Source: Owenia fusiformis (Eukaryota > Annelida > Polychaeta > Sabellida > Oweniidae). Taken from it: a DNA stretch of 64,000 nucleotides. The notes beneath the pieces were generated by a model. The model worked only from the letters and a program-made list of their open reading frames with translations, was not told the origin of the DNA and searched no databases. The first letter of the stretch is position 1. Each line of letters starts with the position of its first letter. Below, in pieces: positions 48,201 to 59,680 of this stretch. The DNA is taken from the NCBI GenBank assembly GCA_903813345.2, contig CAIIXF020000002.1, forward strand, positions 23,078,455-23,142,454, read 5' to 3'. Both the position numbers and the translations under genes were made by a program.

Positions 48201-51200
48201 GAGTAATGAGGATAACCTTTGAAAATTAAGTATGTTAGGTATGTTTGCAGTATAGTTACCTAATATAAGATATTCCAGATAGGGGTTGTATATGATAAGA
48301 CTAATAGGCACACCCCTCGTATATGTCAAATCTGGCTAATGAAAGTACCACTATAGCGAAAATTTATCATAATTAGAATGAGCATTATGCAATCTTTTTA
48401 ATATTTCAAAGATAACATGACATTTATGTAACTCGTTGTGCTTGGCAATTTAGATACATATACTGTCAGACAACATAATCATTTGCGAATATTATGACAG
48501 CAGGTATGTTCTATTTAACCATATGACGTAACTTGTAAATGTCAGAAAACGCTGAAGGAAAAACGTCAGAAATAACATCAAACGAACAATATGTACAAAC
48601 AGAACCAGTGCTAATATTGTATTAAGATAATATTAGAAAATCATGTACTGGAATCCAGCTATGTAATACGAAGTACTATTTTTCATACTCTTTCTAAATA
48701 CTTTATTCCACGATATTTAATATTAGAAAAGTGTATTTGCATATGACACCCTTGCTAGAAATTTTGGTTTTGAAGTACGATGATGAGATTTGTTGCAAAG
48801 TTTGCAGAATGCATTAGCATGCAAAATGTCACCCCTGCCCGTTGTTACAGACGCCGAACGCCAAACACAGACATCAGCCGGTGAACATCGTTTTCAAAAA
48901 AAGTTTGAGACAACAACAATATGTCACCACTTGTGGTTGTGACATAAAACCGATCGATGTGCGTGCGGTAAATTGAGGATGATATATAATACGACGTATA
49001 TAAATGACAAAGCAGCAACATGTGTAGAAGTGAGGGATGGTACAAATATATGCTAGTGACACTAAATTTAGTATGTAAATCACCGGGGCAAGTGTATACA
49101 GTTGATGACAGTGGTAGATGGTGCAGTGGGTAAAGTGCATCCTCCTAATGCAAATTTCTTCCTTCTTCTGAAATAAGAGAGGACTGTAATGGATGTCTGA
49201 AATCCTGCATTTGGAGGATGGCAAAGGGTGGATAATAACAAAAATCATGATTGTCATTTGTGTCTGATACAAGTAAATCCAATACAATAAACCCCAGAGC
49301 TTCAAGATATCATCAATCTGTGTCCGTATATAATGTAAATGGGCAATTTCACAACTAACCATATTTTCTTATGGCTATTTTCTAGACTGAATAAAAGGGT
49401 CAACTTGTTCCCAATAAATGGTTTTATGAGTACAGAGCTCTTAAAGTCGCCCCGTGATGTAATCTAGTCGATCTTTTAAAAGATCAAAAATGAATCCGAA
49501 AGGTTGAATAATTTTTTTTTTGTCTAAATGACAATCATGATTATTGTTTGTATAAGGGTGCCTACTTACTGGATCCATTACCTGAGGAGTCTAGGAGAAT
49601 AAAAACAATTACGTGAACATTATTGTTGAGAAACTAGTTCACTAATGCATTAGATGGATAAGGTGTACAAGTAGTTTAAGATGAAAAAGGTGTTTTAGTG
49701 GAACATAATGTCAGGGATATTACGAGTTTGATTGCACCTGAAATAAGTGGGCGAAGGGAGGGAGGTTCGTTTCCACAGGCAGTATTGTCACAATTTCCCA
49801 ATCCACGTCTAAGCATGCTGTCACCAAATCATCGTATTTATTCTTATACGCGTAAAAGAAGATCCTTGTAATATAGAATGCTACGCAGTTAATTATTACG
49901 TGAATGAATCTTTTGGGAAATTGGGAAAGTGTAATATAGCCTGTGGTTGCATAAATGACACATTTTGGGAGAGTGTAATCTAACTAAAAATACTTTAGAT
50001 AAAGTGAGCGCTATTCTCTTTTTTAGCTTGATTAATTAGCTACACCCGCTTCCTGCATTGATCTTTACACTAACATGGCCCCCATAAGCAGATTCCAGGC
50101 TAAGTATAAATCATGTAAAAATCAAGTTCAGAAAGAAGTGTTTCATCTGATCTTCTGGATAAATACGTATCTACCATTTAACAGAGAATAAACAGAGATA
50201 AGGAAGAGTTCTAAAGAGGATAATCAGTTATACCATCTTGGAGATAAATTATATCTACCTGAAGGACCGGATATACTTGCTCAAGAAGAATATAATTTAT
50301 CTACTTGAGAATATCTGATATTGCATTATCACTCAATAAAAGTATAACAAACAAAACATCCTCTAAATAAGCACACTGTTTTAATTTCCCTGTGTACATA
50401 ATGTAAATGATGATCTGACATCAATTTAGTAACAAATACATCAGAGCTGTCAAGATTTTCGATAATGCATTATACTTATAAGTATAACAATAACAATGTG
50501 CGTATTATATTAAGTGAGTGCTAGTCAACGTATTGTGTGTAAATGATAATAATTACATGTAATGAAATGGTGAAGTATCCTGGGATTGAAGGTAGCAACA
50601 AAGTTAACAATGAGAGTTCTTCTTTGTGTATTTATGGCAGCATTCGCGAATTCAACTACCGGCTGACGATTTAATCCACTATTTTATGACCCACTTTTAT
50701 GGCCCGTTTTAAAAAATAAAATGGTGGATTAAATCGTCAGCCGACAGCCGGTGGTTGAATTCGCGAATAGTAGCTAATTGTTACATAAGAACTGTTATGG
50801 TTCGGGCGTGTTTCCCGCCCCCTATTCCGCTACTCCCAAAATGATTTTTAACAATGTTCCAAAAGCCCTGTTTTACCAACTACTCCAGGATGAAAAATCC
50901 AAACTATTAATTGTCAACCCAAATGCACATTGGTGCCTACAAAACTAAAGTAGTAATGGCATAACAAAAATTGAAACTGGTCACTACATGTAGCTATGTT
51001 GTGCAATACTAAGCAAATTCTTGATAAATGCAGTGCTTTAAAATAGCAAATAAAAAATAATACATTCAAAATAAAAGTGGTCGATATCAAAAGGTATCAT
51101 ACGTGTTACTAGGTACGGATGAAAACAACAATCATAATGCTTTTTCGAATTCCCAGGGTCTGGCCAAAATTATGAATTTTCAATGCTATAGATCGATAGG

Positions 51201-53899
51201 GTCCAGTGGTAATATACCGTAATATATCGTATGTCATTTTTGCAATGATTGTTTTCTTTCAAACACAATTTGCCATGGTGACCCATCAACAGCGAGATTG
51301 TTTAGAAGTGTATTAGACTTAAGACAACACCGAAAACATGCGTATACAGCTACCTGAACCAAACGCAGGTGGAATTCGACTATCATAATTCCTGAACAGT
51401 TTCTTCAAGAAAGAAGCCCTGGCAAAAAAGGAATGAAGCATTACTAAAACTTAAATACACGGGCAATGAACAAAATTCACAACGTACCACTCTTACCGCG
51501 TTACTGTACGTCGCAAACAGTTCATCAACCCTGGGTGCAGTGTAGGCATTGCCTAGGGAACTTAAACAATGATTGGGAACTAAATGATCATTACTAATTC
51601 ACAAGTAGATAATTCTTATAAAATAGCTTCATTTAAATATCAGGTAACTCTCGAATAAACGCCCATGGGGCATTCCTGAAAACTTTAAGGGAGAGACTTG
51701 TTTTCGCTTTTATCAATTGGCATCCATTTGGGAATTAGCAGTGTAGGGTAACTTATCATAACCATTGTCAATAATCTGTAATCATTTAGCCCCCTTTGGT
51801 CAAAATAACAATATCCGTACATAGAGTGATTACTGATTAGCAATCAGTGCAGATATTGTGTCGTTTGGACCACTAATTGAATACAATGCATCAAAATTGC
51901 GAACGCTGATTACCTGATGAAAAGTTCGGTGCGAGACGTTTGTCGTAATCTTTGAGCAATTCTGATAGAATAGTTTCTGACCTAGGAGAAAAATGAAAAC
52001 GATCCAAATTTTCAATCAACGATAGAGTTGACTGTTCCTGAAAGAGATAATTAGCTCCCTCGCATACCCCTCTTTAGATATTAAGAGTTATCGATTGTGA
52101 CTTATTTTAAGTCCTCAACACTAAGGATCGGAATAGCGAAAAGCAATTTAATATACGCTACAAAATAGGCAAAAATACAATTTAACAAAGATCATTTAAA
52201 TTCAAAATACACCACTATATTAATCTTAGGAGAAAATGAAACTATCTTTTGGTAAGAAGAGTACAATGTGCAATTTGGCTGAATGAAAGGTTCAAAATGT
52301 GAATACCCCAACCCGTCTCAAATATTCTAGACTAAAACCTTTCTAACAATTTTTTGTTCTGATTCTGGAACTTCCATGCTATGACGAATACTAAAAAACT
52401 CTTCGAACATATCAGCTAGATAAGTATGCCACGTTGTATTGGTAATCTGATAACGTATCGTGTTCTTTCACAAAACATTACGAAATTGCCACATGATGGA
52501 TGCCCCCTTTCATGATGTGGGTTGACATAACCATAAATTAAACTAAATGACAAACGTTAAACCTGGCAGTGTACAGGTTGATACACTCTCCTCAAAAAGT
52601 TAGGAAACTCCCCGGTTCATTCATTCTGACTTATCAGAGTTTCTCTTAATCTAAAGCTTGTTTCAAGGGATGGGACTGGCTGTGGATCCGACAATGCAGT
52701 ACATTTGGTCAAGGATAAAAACTGTTTGGTTTGACGATTTCTCAAATAATCGTTTTCATTTTCAAAGGTAAACAAGCTAGCCAGCCAAAGTGACCAAGAT
52801 TGTCACAGTTTTGAGGAAATGTATATTTTGTTCACAATATTTCTTCAAAACAAATTATCAAAAACAAAAATAAGATATTGTATTGGACAGAATGTATCAT
52901 ATGAGAACGTGTAAAAAGGCGGCCATTAAACTTGTCAATTTTGATAACGATCCGTGGAACAAATGTCCATTGGGGACCCAAATATGTCAGCTCACGTATG
53001 TTAACGTGGCGAATTCACACATGTCGGCTAAAATCGTCGTCCCAATGAGAGAACTTTATAATCAGAGATGCGATGAGAACCAGAATTAGTCAATATCATT
53101 CTTCTCAGAGTACTCGAGTACTGGCAACAATGCAACGCTAATGGCTGGATTGGAGTCGATAAATTCGAAAATATTGGATTCCTTTTAATTAATTAAATGC
53201 AAATACTTGCTGGAATTTCTCAACCAGCTTCGGGGCACAATAAAAGTAATTTAATCAACGATCTATATTGTTCTGTCAACAATTATTTCATTTTATTAAC
53301 GAGACGCAATAGTATAATTTAACGATGCAAAGGAGGAATTTGCTTTATTTACGACAGGCAATACTACAATTCAACATGCAGCAATTTTGCTTTATTACTG
53401 TATGGTAGATTAAAACGATGTTTCTCCGATTCATTTGATCTCATCTTAGTTGTATACTTTCAATGAAACAATCATATGAGTTCTTCCTATATCTTGATTA
53501 TAAATAATATATCCTTTATTACACTATTAAGAACATACTATTGAATGCAGTTGGCAAGTACTTCAAGTAATTTCGAATTTCCTATCGGGCCATCACCACC
53601 CTTACCCACTTAATAAATATCGCACCTCGCTCAGATTTAAAGTGTGAGGTATATTTTAAATTTAGTACCCGTGCTATTGTCGTGGACGTACTTTGCATTA
53701 ACAGTACAAGCTAATGGCAGTTACAATTAAAAAAGAAAAATAATGAAGTAATTTTGAATTAATGACCAATGAGTATAGGATTAGTCTAAATAATATAATG
53801 TATCTAGTCTTACTTTTTTGCTCCATATATCGGTGTTATCCATGCAACCATTGACACCCAGATTGTGAGTAGCCGCGTCAAAATTACGCGAAGCTCCAT
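42204..53899 (-). CDS. glycine/glutamate-gated chloride channel-like Cys-loop receptor subunit, complete
   Basis: Exons: 53814-53899 (ATG, signal peptide [15 protein letters not shown]), 51914-51981 or the alternative 51354-51418, optional 49570-49590, 45837-45904, 45394-45620, 44559-44641, 44238-44372, 43678-44057, 42204-42377. Phases agree throughout and give about 406 residues. Landmarks: [45 protein letters not shown]; Cys-loop [15 protein letters not shown]; second disulphide pair in [15 protein letters not shown]1 [12 protein letters not shown]; anionic PAR motif before TM2 ([20 protein letters not shown]); TM3 [16 protein letters not shown]; very short M3-M4 loop; TM4 [16 protein letters not shown]. 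The PAR motif predicts an anion-selective pore, and the extra Cys pair places it in the glycine/GluCl/histamine-gated group. The 83-nt Cys-loop exon and 68-nt exon match vertebrate glycine receptor exon sizes. The agonist cannot be told from sequence. Confidence 0.9.
45128..45200 (-). pseudogene. relic of a channel TM2 exon inside the channel gene intron
   Basis: On the minus strand this stretch translates to [20 protein letters not shown], nearly the TM2 of the functional exon ([20 protein letters not shown]). DNA identity is high over about 55 bp (ACAATTCTCACCATTACGAC then ACAAAGTGC). TM1, TM3 and flanking coding sequence are absent and the frame does not continue. It lies in the intron between the exons at 45394 and 44641, out of functional order. 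Best read as a partial exon duplication or the remains of a second channel gene. Confidence 0.65.
46596..47236. repeat. ~58-bp minisatellite in a channel gene intron
   Basis: About 11 diverged units containing AATTGAATAAAAGTGACAAT, GAATTACACTACTGAAACC and TAAAACACGCTCATG. Unit length varies (about 50-62 bp). It lies in the intron between the exons at 49590 and 45904. Confidence 0.75.
48808..48946 (+). mobile_element. family T element, short copy in a channel gene intron
   Basis: GCATTAGCATGCAAAATGTC at the left and AACAATATGTCACCACTTGT then GGTTGTGACATAA at the right, with ACAGACGCCGAACGCC inside. Closely resembles the 4667 and 54776 copies, which also lack the AAGGTC blocks. Confidence 0.65.
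49570..49590 (-). other. candidate 21-nt cassette microexon of the channel gene
   Basis: TCTCCTAG acceptor, 21 coding bases, GTAAGT donor. It enters and leaves in phase 1, exactly the phase of the surrounding junction, and would insert seven Ser/Gly-rich residues (SSGNGSR, with the split codon adjusted) between the N-terminal helix exon and GGTMNAVEL. An internal GT after CAG would give a 9-nt form, also in phase. Confidence 0.5.
50642..50768. mobile_element. 127-bp hairpin element
   Basis: ATTCGCGAATTCAACTACCG then GCTGACGATTTAATCCAC is mirrored by GTGGATTAAATCGTCAGCCG and GGTTGAATTCGCGAAT, with a 40-bp loop. It could form a long stem. Target duplication not resolved. Located in a channel gene intron. 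Confidence 0.65.
51354..51418 (-). other. alternative N-terminal exon B of the channel gene (65 nt)
   Basis: Between a TTTTTTGCCAG acceptor and a CAG-GTAGCT donor it encodes [21 protein letters not shown]. It is homologous in position to exon A (51914-51981), begins with the same single-base carry and ends with the same one-base phase. Both lengths leave remainder 2 on division by 3, so using both or neither breaks the frame. Confidence 0.7.
51497..51552 (-). other. possible extra 56-nt exon between the two alternative exons
   Basis: CCCTAG acceptor and GTAAGA donor bound 56 bases. Joined after the signal exon it reads into TGA after about eight codons, so inclusion would truncate the protein. 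Read from its own ATG (51549) it stays open into exon B. It could be a poison exon, an alternative first exon, or chance. Confidence 0.25.
51650..51705. mobile_element. fragment related to the 7780-8280 element
   Basis: CTCGAATAAACGCCCATGGG and a following GAAAACTTTAAGGGAGAG stretch resemble the AAATAAACGCCCATGGGCG segments of the 7780-8280 element. Too short to define ends. Confidence 0.35.
51914..51981 (-). other. alternative N-terminal exon A of the channel gene (68 nt)
   Basis: CTCCTAG acceptor and CAG-GTAATC donor bound 68 bases encoding [22 protein letters not shown]. This is the closer match to the glycine/GABA receptor N-terminal pattern (helix, then YD-R-RP-F). It joins the signal exon in phase. 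Confidence 0.75.
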
Positions 53900-54775
53900 T
53901 TCCCGTGTGGTTCACTCGCTGTCAACTATACCAATGGCCTTTACATTAACTAGGTGAGTTGTTCACATCGTTCTCCCTGAAACAAATTAGGAAATCATTC
54001 TATTTCTATCAATACCCGGATGAGTGAGTTTCTTGGGGGTACCCAGATGAATAACACGTGTAGTGAAAACGGCCTGGCGCACAACATCCCCAATTAGGTG
54101 ATTTTACCATCTACATACATATGGTACTTTCTGAGACTTAACGTCAGACTGTTTATACAAAAGTATCTCCACTAATGAATCTGCATCATTGGACTATTTA
54201 TCTAGTACTTAGTTACGTGATTTTAAGATTCCAATTGGTTTTTGGCTGTATGCACTTGATCTTGATTCCAGAACAACCCGTAAATAAAGTCCACCTGGAT
54301 ATGTAGTCCGGTTTCTATGTGAATGTTCAGTAGGCTGCTTTAATCCATTCTCTAATAGATTCAACCATACGGTTCTAATATTGTATTCCTCAATGCAAAT
54401 GAAATAGGAAAGCTGAGAGGCTTAAAGATCAATCAGTTTGTGTAACAAGATGGGATCAACGTTTAAAAAATAATTTTAGTTAAACGAACCATTGCACGGT
54501 TTAAAAATGCAGGCAAATATTTTTTTTATAATTAGTTGCAATTGGGTCCCCTTTTGGAAATTTGAAATTCTCCATTGATTATTTAAATCAATGGTACCAT
54601 TGGAAAGCATTTAAGGGTATATACGTGCGTCACACGATTTTTGGTATTTCCTAAAATATTAGCAAAATCATCATTGCAAAGGCAACCTTCAATATGAACC
54701 TTTCTACTATTTCCGTGCAATTATAAATGTGTTCACATTGTTTCTGTCAATACTTTGAGGAACATGACAAATAGA

Positions 54776-54908
54776 ACAAGGCATTGATATGCGAAATGTC
54801 ACAACCTACCATCTATTACAGACGCCGAACGCCGACCTCCAAACGTCGAACACCGTCCACAAATAAGTTGGTGACAATAACAATATACCACCCTTGTGCT
54901 GGTTGAGA
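54776..54908 (+). mobile_element. family T element, diverged short copy
   Basis: ACAAGGCATTGATATGCGAA then ATGTCACAACC at the left, ATTACAGACGCCGAACGCCG inside, and TAACAATATACCACCCTTGT then GCTGGTTGAGA at the right. The terminal hairpin has decayed. Confidence 0.55.
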
Positions 54909-55669
54909 TTGTATCGTGAATTGCTCCGCGTCTGCATTAAGGTTAAATATGTTAAATCACTAAAATGTCTGATGTCAAAATAATCTTGTTAATCCCGATG
55001 ATAACCTCTTAAATCCACACTACTACCCTTGTAAAGAGTTGAGTTAGTACAGTGCCTCTGCAAGAGAGCTTCACCCAACTCTACAGTAAATGTATCTAAT
55101 GGTAATCCCCAACTGGAATTTAATTAACTACTGATACTGATTTAAAATACTATTTAAGAATATGGGATTGTCTCCTTGGTAACAACGTTTTCATTTACTC
55201 GACGAGAAATCTGAGACGCACCATCCCTATAGACACTCCATCCTAGGAGAGACCTCGAAAATGCTACAAAGGGGGGCCCATACAAATTAACACCTAAAGA
55301 AACCCATCTACCTCAATGGATATGTCCCACCTTGCTAATTTGACCATGATGTGCCTTATACAGGCGCTGTGCCTCACCAACACCAATTTGGAAAATTGAA
55401 TGGCTTATGATACAATCATAAAATGTGATGATCAATTAACAATTGATTTGAATCATGAACTTCCCACCGTACTAAAAAAAATCAGTGAAATTAAAATACG
55501 TGAGAATACAATGTCGCCTCAAAATAACTTGGAGATTTCTCTTGTTTGGAAATATACACGTATCCGTCAAGTAGTCGATATGCGAGGCCACACCATTGGT
55601 CCACCCCAATGCGACTTTCTTATGAGACTCAGTTTCCCCACACATAAAGTTTTGCATCATGAGAAATCA

Positions 55670-55870
55670 TAGCCTTTTATTAGCTTCACACTAGTATATT
55701 TCTGGTTGAAGATAGAAAGGTGTCATTCTGATACTCATAGCATCTCTCTCTGTTGCATCACAGATGCTCTCCAGAAGGATAGAGATGGAGAGGGCGTGCA
55801 TGACATACCACGATGGAAAGATGTGATGAGCATCAGAATGACGTTTTGGGGCTCTGCCACAAACTAGTAA
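55670..55870. repeat. imperfect inverted repeat, related to 44890-44960
   Basis: TGTCATTCTGATACTCATAG is mirrored by GATGAGCATCAGAATGACGT. The left part (TATTAGCTTCACACTAGTAT then ATTTCTGGTTGAAGATAGAAA) is also similar to 44908-44955. Decayed mobile element. Confidence 0.45.
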
Positions 55871-55899
55871 AGCCTTGTGCAGTATTTGTGGGTGAAATA

Positions 55900-57600
55900 T
55901 TGAGGGTGTAAATACCAGTCTTAGTCACCTACTTGAGTTGAGTATAAACAGTCTTCACTGATAGGGCAGATGTACCTGGCTATAGTTATCTCAAAGTTAC
56001 CTGTTAATCTAGACTAACAATCAATTAACACAGTGAAAGAAAAGTGAACTCCTGGCATTAATAGATATAAGTGCGGAACACAGCAAAAATAATATCGTTA
56101 AGGTTTGGAGGTTAATCGTTAAACGGCTAGTAATTAGGGCCTACGTCGAGTGCGCCACATGCGCATTGCGCAAGCCTAGGGCTCGGCGTGTATTTTTTTT
56201 TTTATGTAACTGTTATATTTCAACATTTATCACGATTATGTCAGGTGATTTTAACAAATTCATCATATCGTCATTCTAAACTGTCATCTTTTAATAGAAC
56301 CTTTGTTATTTTATCTTTGAAATACCAAAATTAAGATTTTTACGTTTTAACACATTATCCAAGACGGCTTTCACAAGACATGAAAAGTATTGAATTTTTA
56401 CTTGAGATCAACTAGTATGATTACCAAGAGAGATTAGCTTGAAGCTTAATTATGCGAAATCACCCTAAATGCGATTATCTAAGCGAAATGATCCATGAAA
56501 TAAGAGTAACGTACGTATTCCTAAAATCTTTTATCTCCAGAAAATATTCAGTCAACAAAGCCTGCCGGAAGGAATCAACCTGAGTAAACTAGAATAGAAA
56601 TTGGTTAAAAAATCTAATCAATTATTGGCATGGCCCGGAACAAGATGAGAAATCTTCACTCGATATGTTCTGGGAAACAACGTGCCGGAAGTTAATTTCC
56701 CCTTTAAATGAGAAAACAGTTATATTTCGTGCTGCGAGTTATCTTACTTGACGATGCGATGGTAAAAGCTGATGAGGTCATTTACCACAACTTACCAATG
56801 TAAGCTGGGTGAAATGTCCCTTTTCTCAACGGGTGTCGACTTCTGGCTTGCAACCGAAGATACCTCAAGAAAGGCCGGAGATTGCCGAAGATTTTCTTTG
56901 CAAACGAAGTTGGCCGAGGGTACCACGAATGTGAAGAGGACGTCTATAATTGGTCAAAACGAGAGGCTCGGCATTGTCCGTCAGATTGAATCGGCAAAAT
57001 TCGGTTGTATGACTTGCACATCGAGGGAAGAAGGAGATAAGAGAACGTGACTTATGGCCACTTATATTCAATGGAAACCTGTCGCGAGGCCTCTTCTGTC
57101 TACGTTTCCCCTTTAGTCTTTCCCCTGAAAACCTCAGTACCTGATTGTCAGATTGCTCGGAATGCTTCTCAGTTGGAAAATAAAACGTGCCCCTGGAGCG
57201 AGATAAGCTGATATTTTATTGCTAACACATGAAATAAAATAGACAACATCGATTCTTAATTGATTTATATTACAGGTCATACGATAAATTGAAAACCAAG
57301 GCACATCCGTTCATCCCATGAATAAATCTTGTATTAGAATAATAAAAACGACAAATATACAATCATGGGCTTTCAATTAGCCATGATACAATTAAACATT
57401 AGCCTTGAGAATACACCCAAAGACGTATCACAAGAAAATCATTTTAATATTACCACAATATGCGTAATATTAGAACATTATATCTCAACAATATTCTGAA
57501 TGTAGTTTTTGTATAATATGTGTCTCAGTTTATTCTTTAATTCGTGTTTTTAATTCTTCTTCATGTTGTCATAGAGGGAGTGGGTGCTCAGAGTCTACTT
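55900..57600. other. no gene recognised
   Basis: The stretch has small open frames (for example 56772-57050 on the plus strand) without convincing composition or domain similarity. No RNA gene or strong inverted repeat was seen. Confidence 0.35.
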
Positions 57601-57615
57601 ATAAACTACGAAGTT

Positions 57616-57658
57616 GAAGCTCTCTTTTAAGAAGCGAAGTCGATCGAATGCAAAGGGT
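57616..57658 (+). repeat. 40-bp conserved motif of a dispersed repeat
   Basis: GAAGCTCTCTTTTAAGAAGC then GAAGTCGATCGAATGCAAAG recurs in whole or part at 11628-11670 (reverse), 61051-61078, 61473-61505 and 63848-63880, with a separate ATCGAACGAATGCAAAGGA at 61646. It is probably the terminus of a mobile element whose body was not resolved. Confidence 0.5.
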
Positions 57659-58650
57659 ATATGAGAGGGTTGAGATGTTCTAAATAGTGTACAAAGCCCC
57701 CCTCTGAAAAAATCAAAATTGCCCTGATTAAAATCGGAATCAAAATTCTTCAGAGCTGGTAAAAATCTGCTGCCAAAATGAAGACAGATTGGTTGATTAA
57801 TATTACGAATGCTAATCAGAGATTAGTATTTGTTTTATATGAGATTAGTCTCTGTAAATATAGCTGATAGGTGATTACTTTAAGAGTAATTGGTCATTAG
57901 AGAAAGGAAGATATTTTGATGCATAGATTTATCTAGATTACGATATTGGAATACTAAAAAACATACAGTGTCGGCCGTTTAGAACTACGACACAGAGAGG
58001 TGGACCTTTTAAAGGTAGAAAAGGGGAAAAACCTTTGATGTAATTTCAATCAAAAGTAACAAATGCCCTGGTGAACGTTAAGGAGCAGATCCAAATGGGC
58101 CTTAAATTTCCCAAATTTGGGTTTTAGGGTCCAAATTTTTTTCGGCTGACTCGAAATACCCCCCACCCCCTTGGTAACTTCTGGATCCGCCATTAAGTAG
58201 GGTCCTTTAAAAATGAAATATTGTTCTTGTTCCATTTCTACATCGTTGAGCCATTCATCGTGTTACTTTGATAAAATGGCATTTTCAAAGACCATGAGTT
58301 ACGAACGTTCAAATAGAAAAAAGTGATTGCCCAACGTAAATCAATCATGCAACGCGGCAATTAGTAAATACGACAATCTACTCGCAGTAATTCCCATCGT
58401 TATTGCAGTGACAAATCGACATGGAAGTTTTTATTCCCTTTCTCCTGGCTTGCGTTGTTTTGCAAAAAGCTAAAACGAAGGGAAACAAAGGAATAAAGAT
58501 CCTAAATGGTTTTTGATTCATCATGTAAATACAAATTGAATTCTAATTGACAATGCACCAGAAAAACTTCGTCCTTGTTTAAATAAGCTCAAAAAGTATG
58601 GCTGGCACCCTTCACGCATTGACCAACTAATGGCTCGTGCTGGACGTTAA

Positions 58651-59250
58651 AGGAATATTCCTTGCCAGACCCTTTCTCTCTTGATATGGTAGCTATAATC
58701 ATATATAGTTTCCATATTTAGCAAAACATGGGAAAATGTTTTAATATGGTCAATATTGGTCATTTAAAAATCTAGTGCTTATTTCCAGTGAGCTGCCATC
58801 TTTTAAGATTTCTTGCAGGAAGTGATGTCATCAACTCTCAACTTCTATAACCTTGCCCATAACAGAATAGGAAAGTAGCACAAAATCACTTCTAGACAAG
58901 TGATCATTACTTTCTGTGCAAAAATATTTTCAGGGCTTGTCAACTTAGAATAAAAGAAGAGATTTTCAGAAGGATTACATAAGATACAAAGTTGAAAAAG
59001 AATATTTAGCTGGTTTTGTAATTCTTAATAGCTCCTCGCCTAATGCTATATGCAAAGTTGGGAGTCGATGACATCACTTCCTGTGTGAAATTTTAAAAGA
59101 TGGCAGCTTACTGGAATTGAGCATCACATTTCTAAGTGATCAAATTTGACCACATCAAAACATTTTTGCGTGTTTTGCTAAACATGGCAAGCATATATAT
59201 GGTTATAGCTAACATATGAAGAGAGAGATGGTTTGGCAAGGAATATTCCT
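58651..59250. mobile_element. 600-bp inverted-repeat element flanked by TTAA
   Basis: AGGAATATTCCTTGCCA is present at both ends in opposite orientation, and arms of roughly 200 bp remain about 80% similar (ATGGTAGCTATAATCATATA against its counterpart, TAGCAAAACATG, GCTGCCATCTTTTAA, GGAAGTGATGTCATC). TTAA flanks both sides (58647-58650 and 59251-59254). TTAA targets are used by piggyBac and Kolobok transposases. No coding frame. Confidence 0.7.
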
Positions 59251-59533
59251 TTAACCAACGGAGACTATGAAAAGCAATTACTTGAGATAAATTTATATGC
59301 ATTCGTTTGACTTTTTTTCATAAAGAGATCTTCTTTGTAGATAAACCCTACAATCTCTCAGGATATAGTGACAAGATATAGTATAAACCACAAACACTCT
59401 GCTGTTGAGTCTTTCGAAAAAGTTACTTGCTAGCTTTGACCCTATTCAAATAGTCTCGAAAGACACCGATCGTCATTGCATTCAAATGGTAACGGACATA
59501 AAAACTTTTAATAACGATTTCCCATGTTGCTAA

Positions 59534-59680
59534 TGCCTCAGTCACATTTGATCCACGACAACCGTATAATGAGAGCCGTAAATTCCCAAAATCAAGAGGA
59601 ATATACGGCATAAAATATAGGATAGGCAGTACGATGTAGATTTTCGATATAGATTTTATGAGGCAAATGTGACTGAGGCT
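59534..59680. mobile_element. 147-bp miniature element with TAA target duplication
   Basis: GCCTCAGTCACATTTG and its exact inverted copy CAAATGTGACTGAGGC mark the ends. TAA lies outside both (59531-59533 and 59681-59683). A 3-bp TAA/TTA duplication is typical of PIF/Harbinger elements. The overlapping 87-codon minus-strand frame is rejected as a gene. Confidence 0.55.

Noticed and set aside
48845-49362. 66- and 162-codon minus-strand frames in a channel intron
   Set aside because: Low-complexity Ile/Tyr/Ser-rich translations that overlap a family T element; no splice-compatible context.
52883-53089. 68-codon plus-strand frame
   Set aside because: It lies antisense within the first intron of the channel gene. 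No family similarity, no splice partners.
55400-55672. 90-codon plus-strand frame with LEISLVWKYTRIRQ, faintly reminiscent of a Cys-loop receptor N-terminus
   Set aside because: The resemblance is confined to a few residues, with no partner exons or Cys-loop. A profile search would decide.
56772-57050. 92-codon plus-strand frame
   Set aside because: No recognisable domain or splice context. The complementary strand is equally open, suggesting chance.
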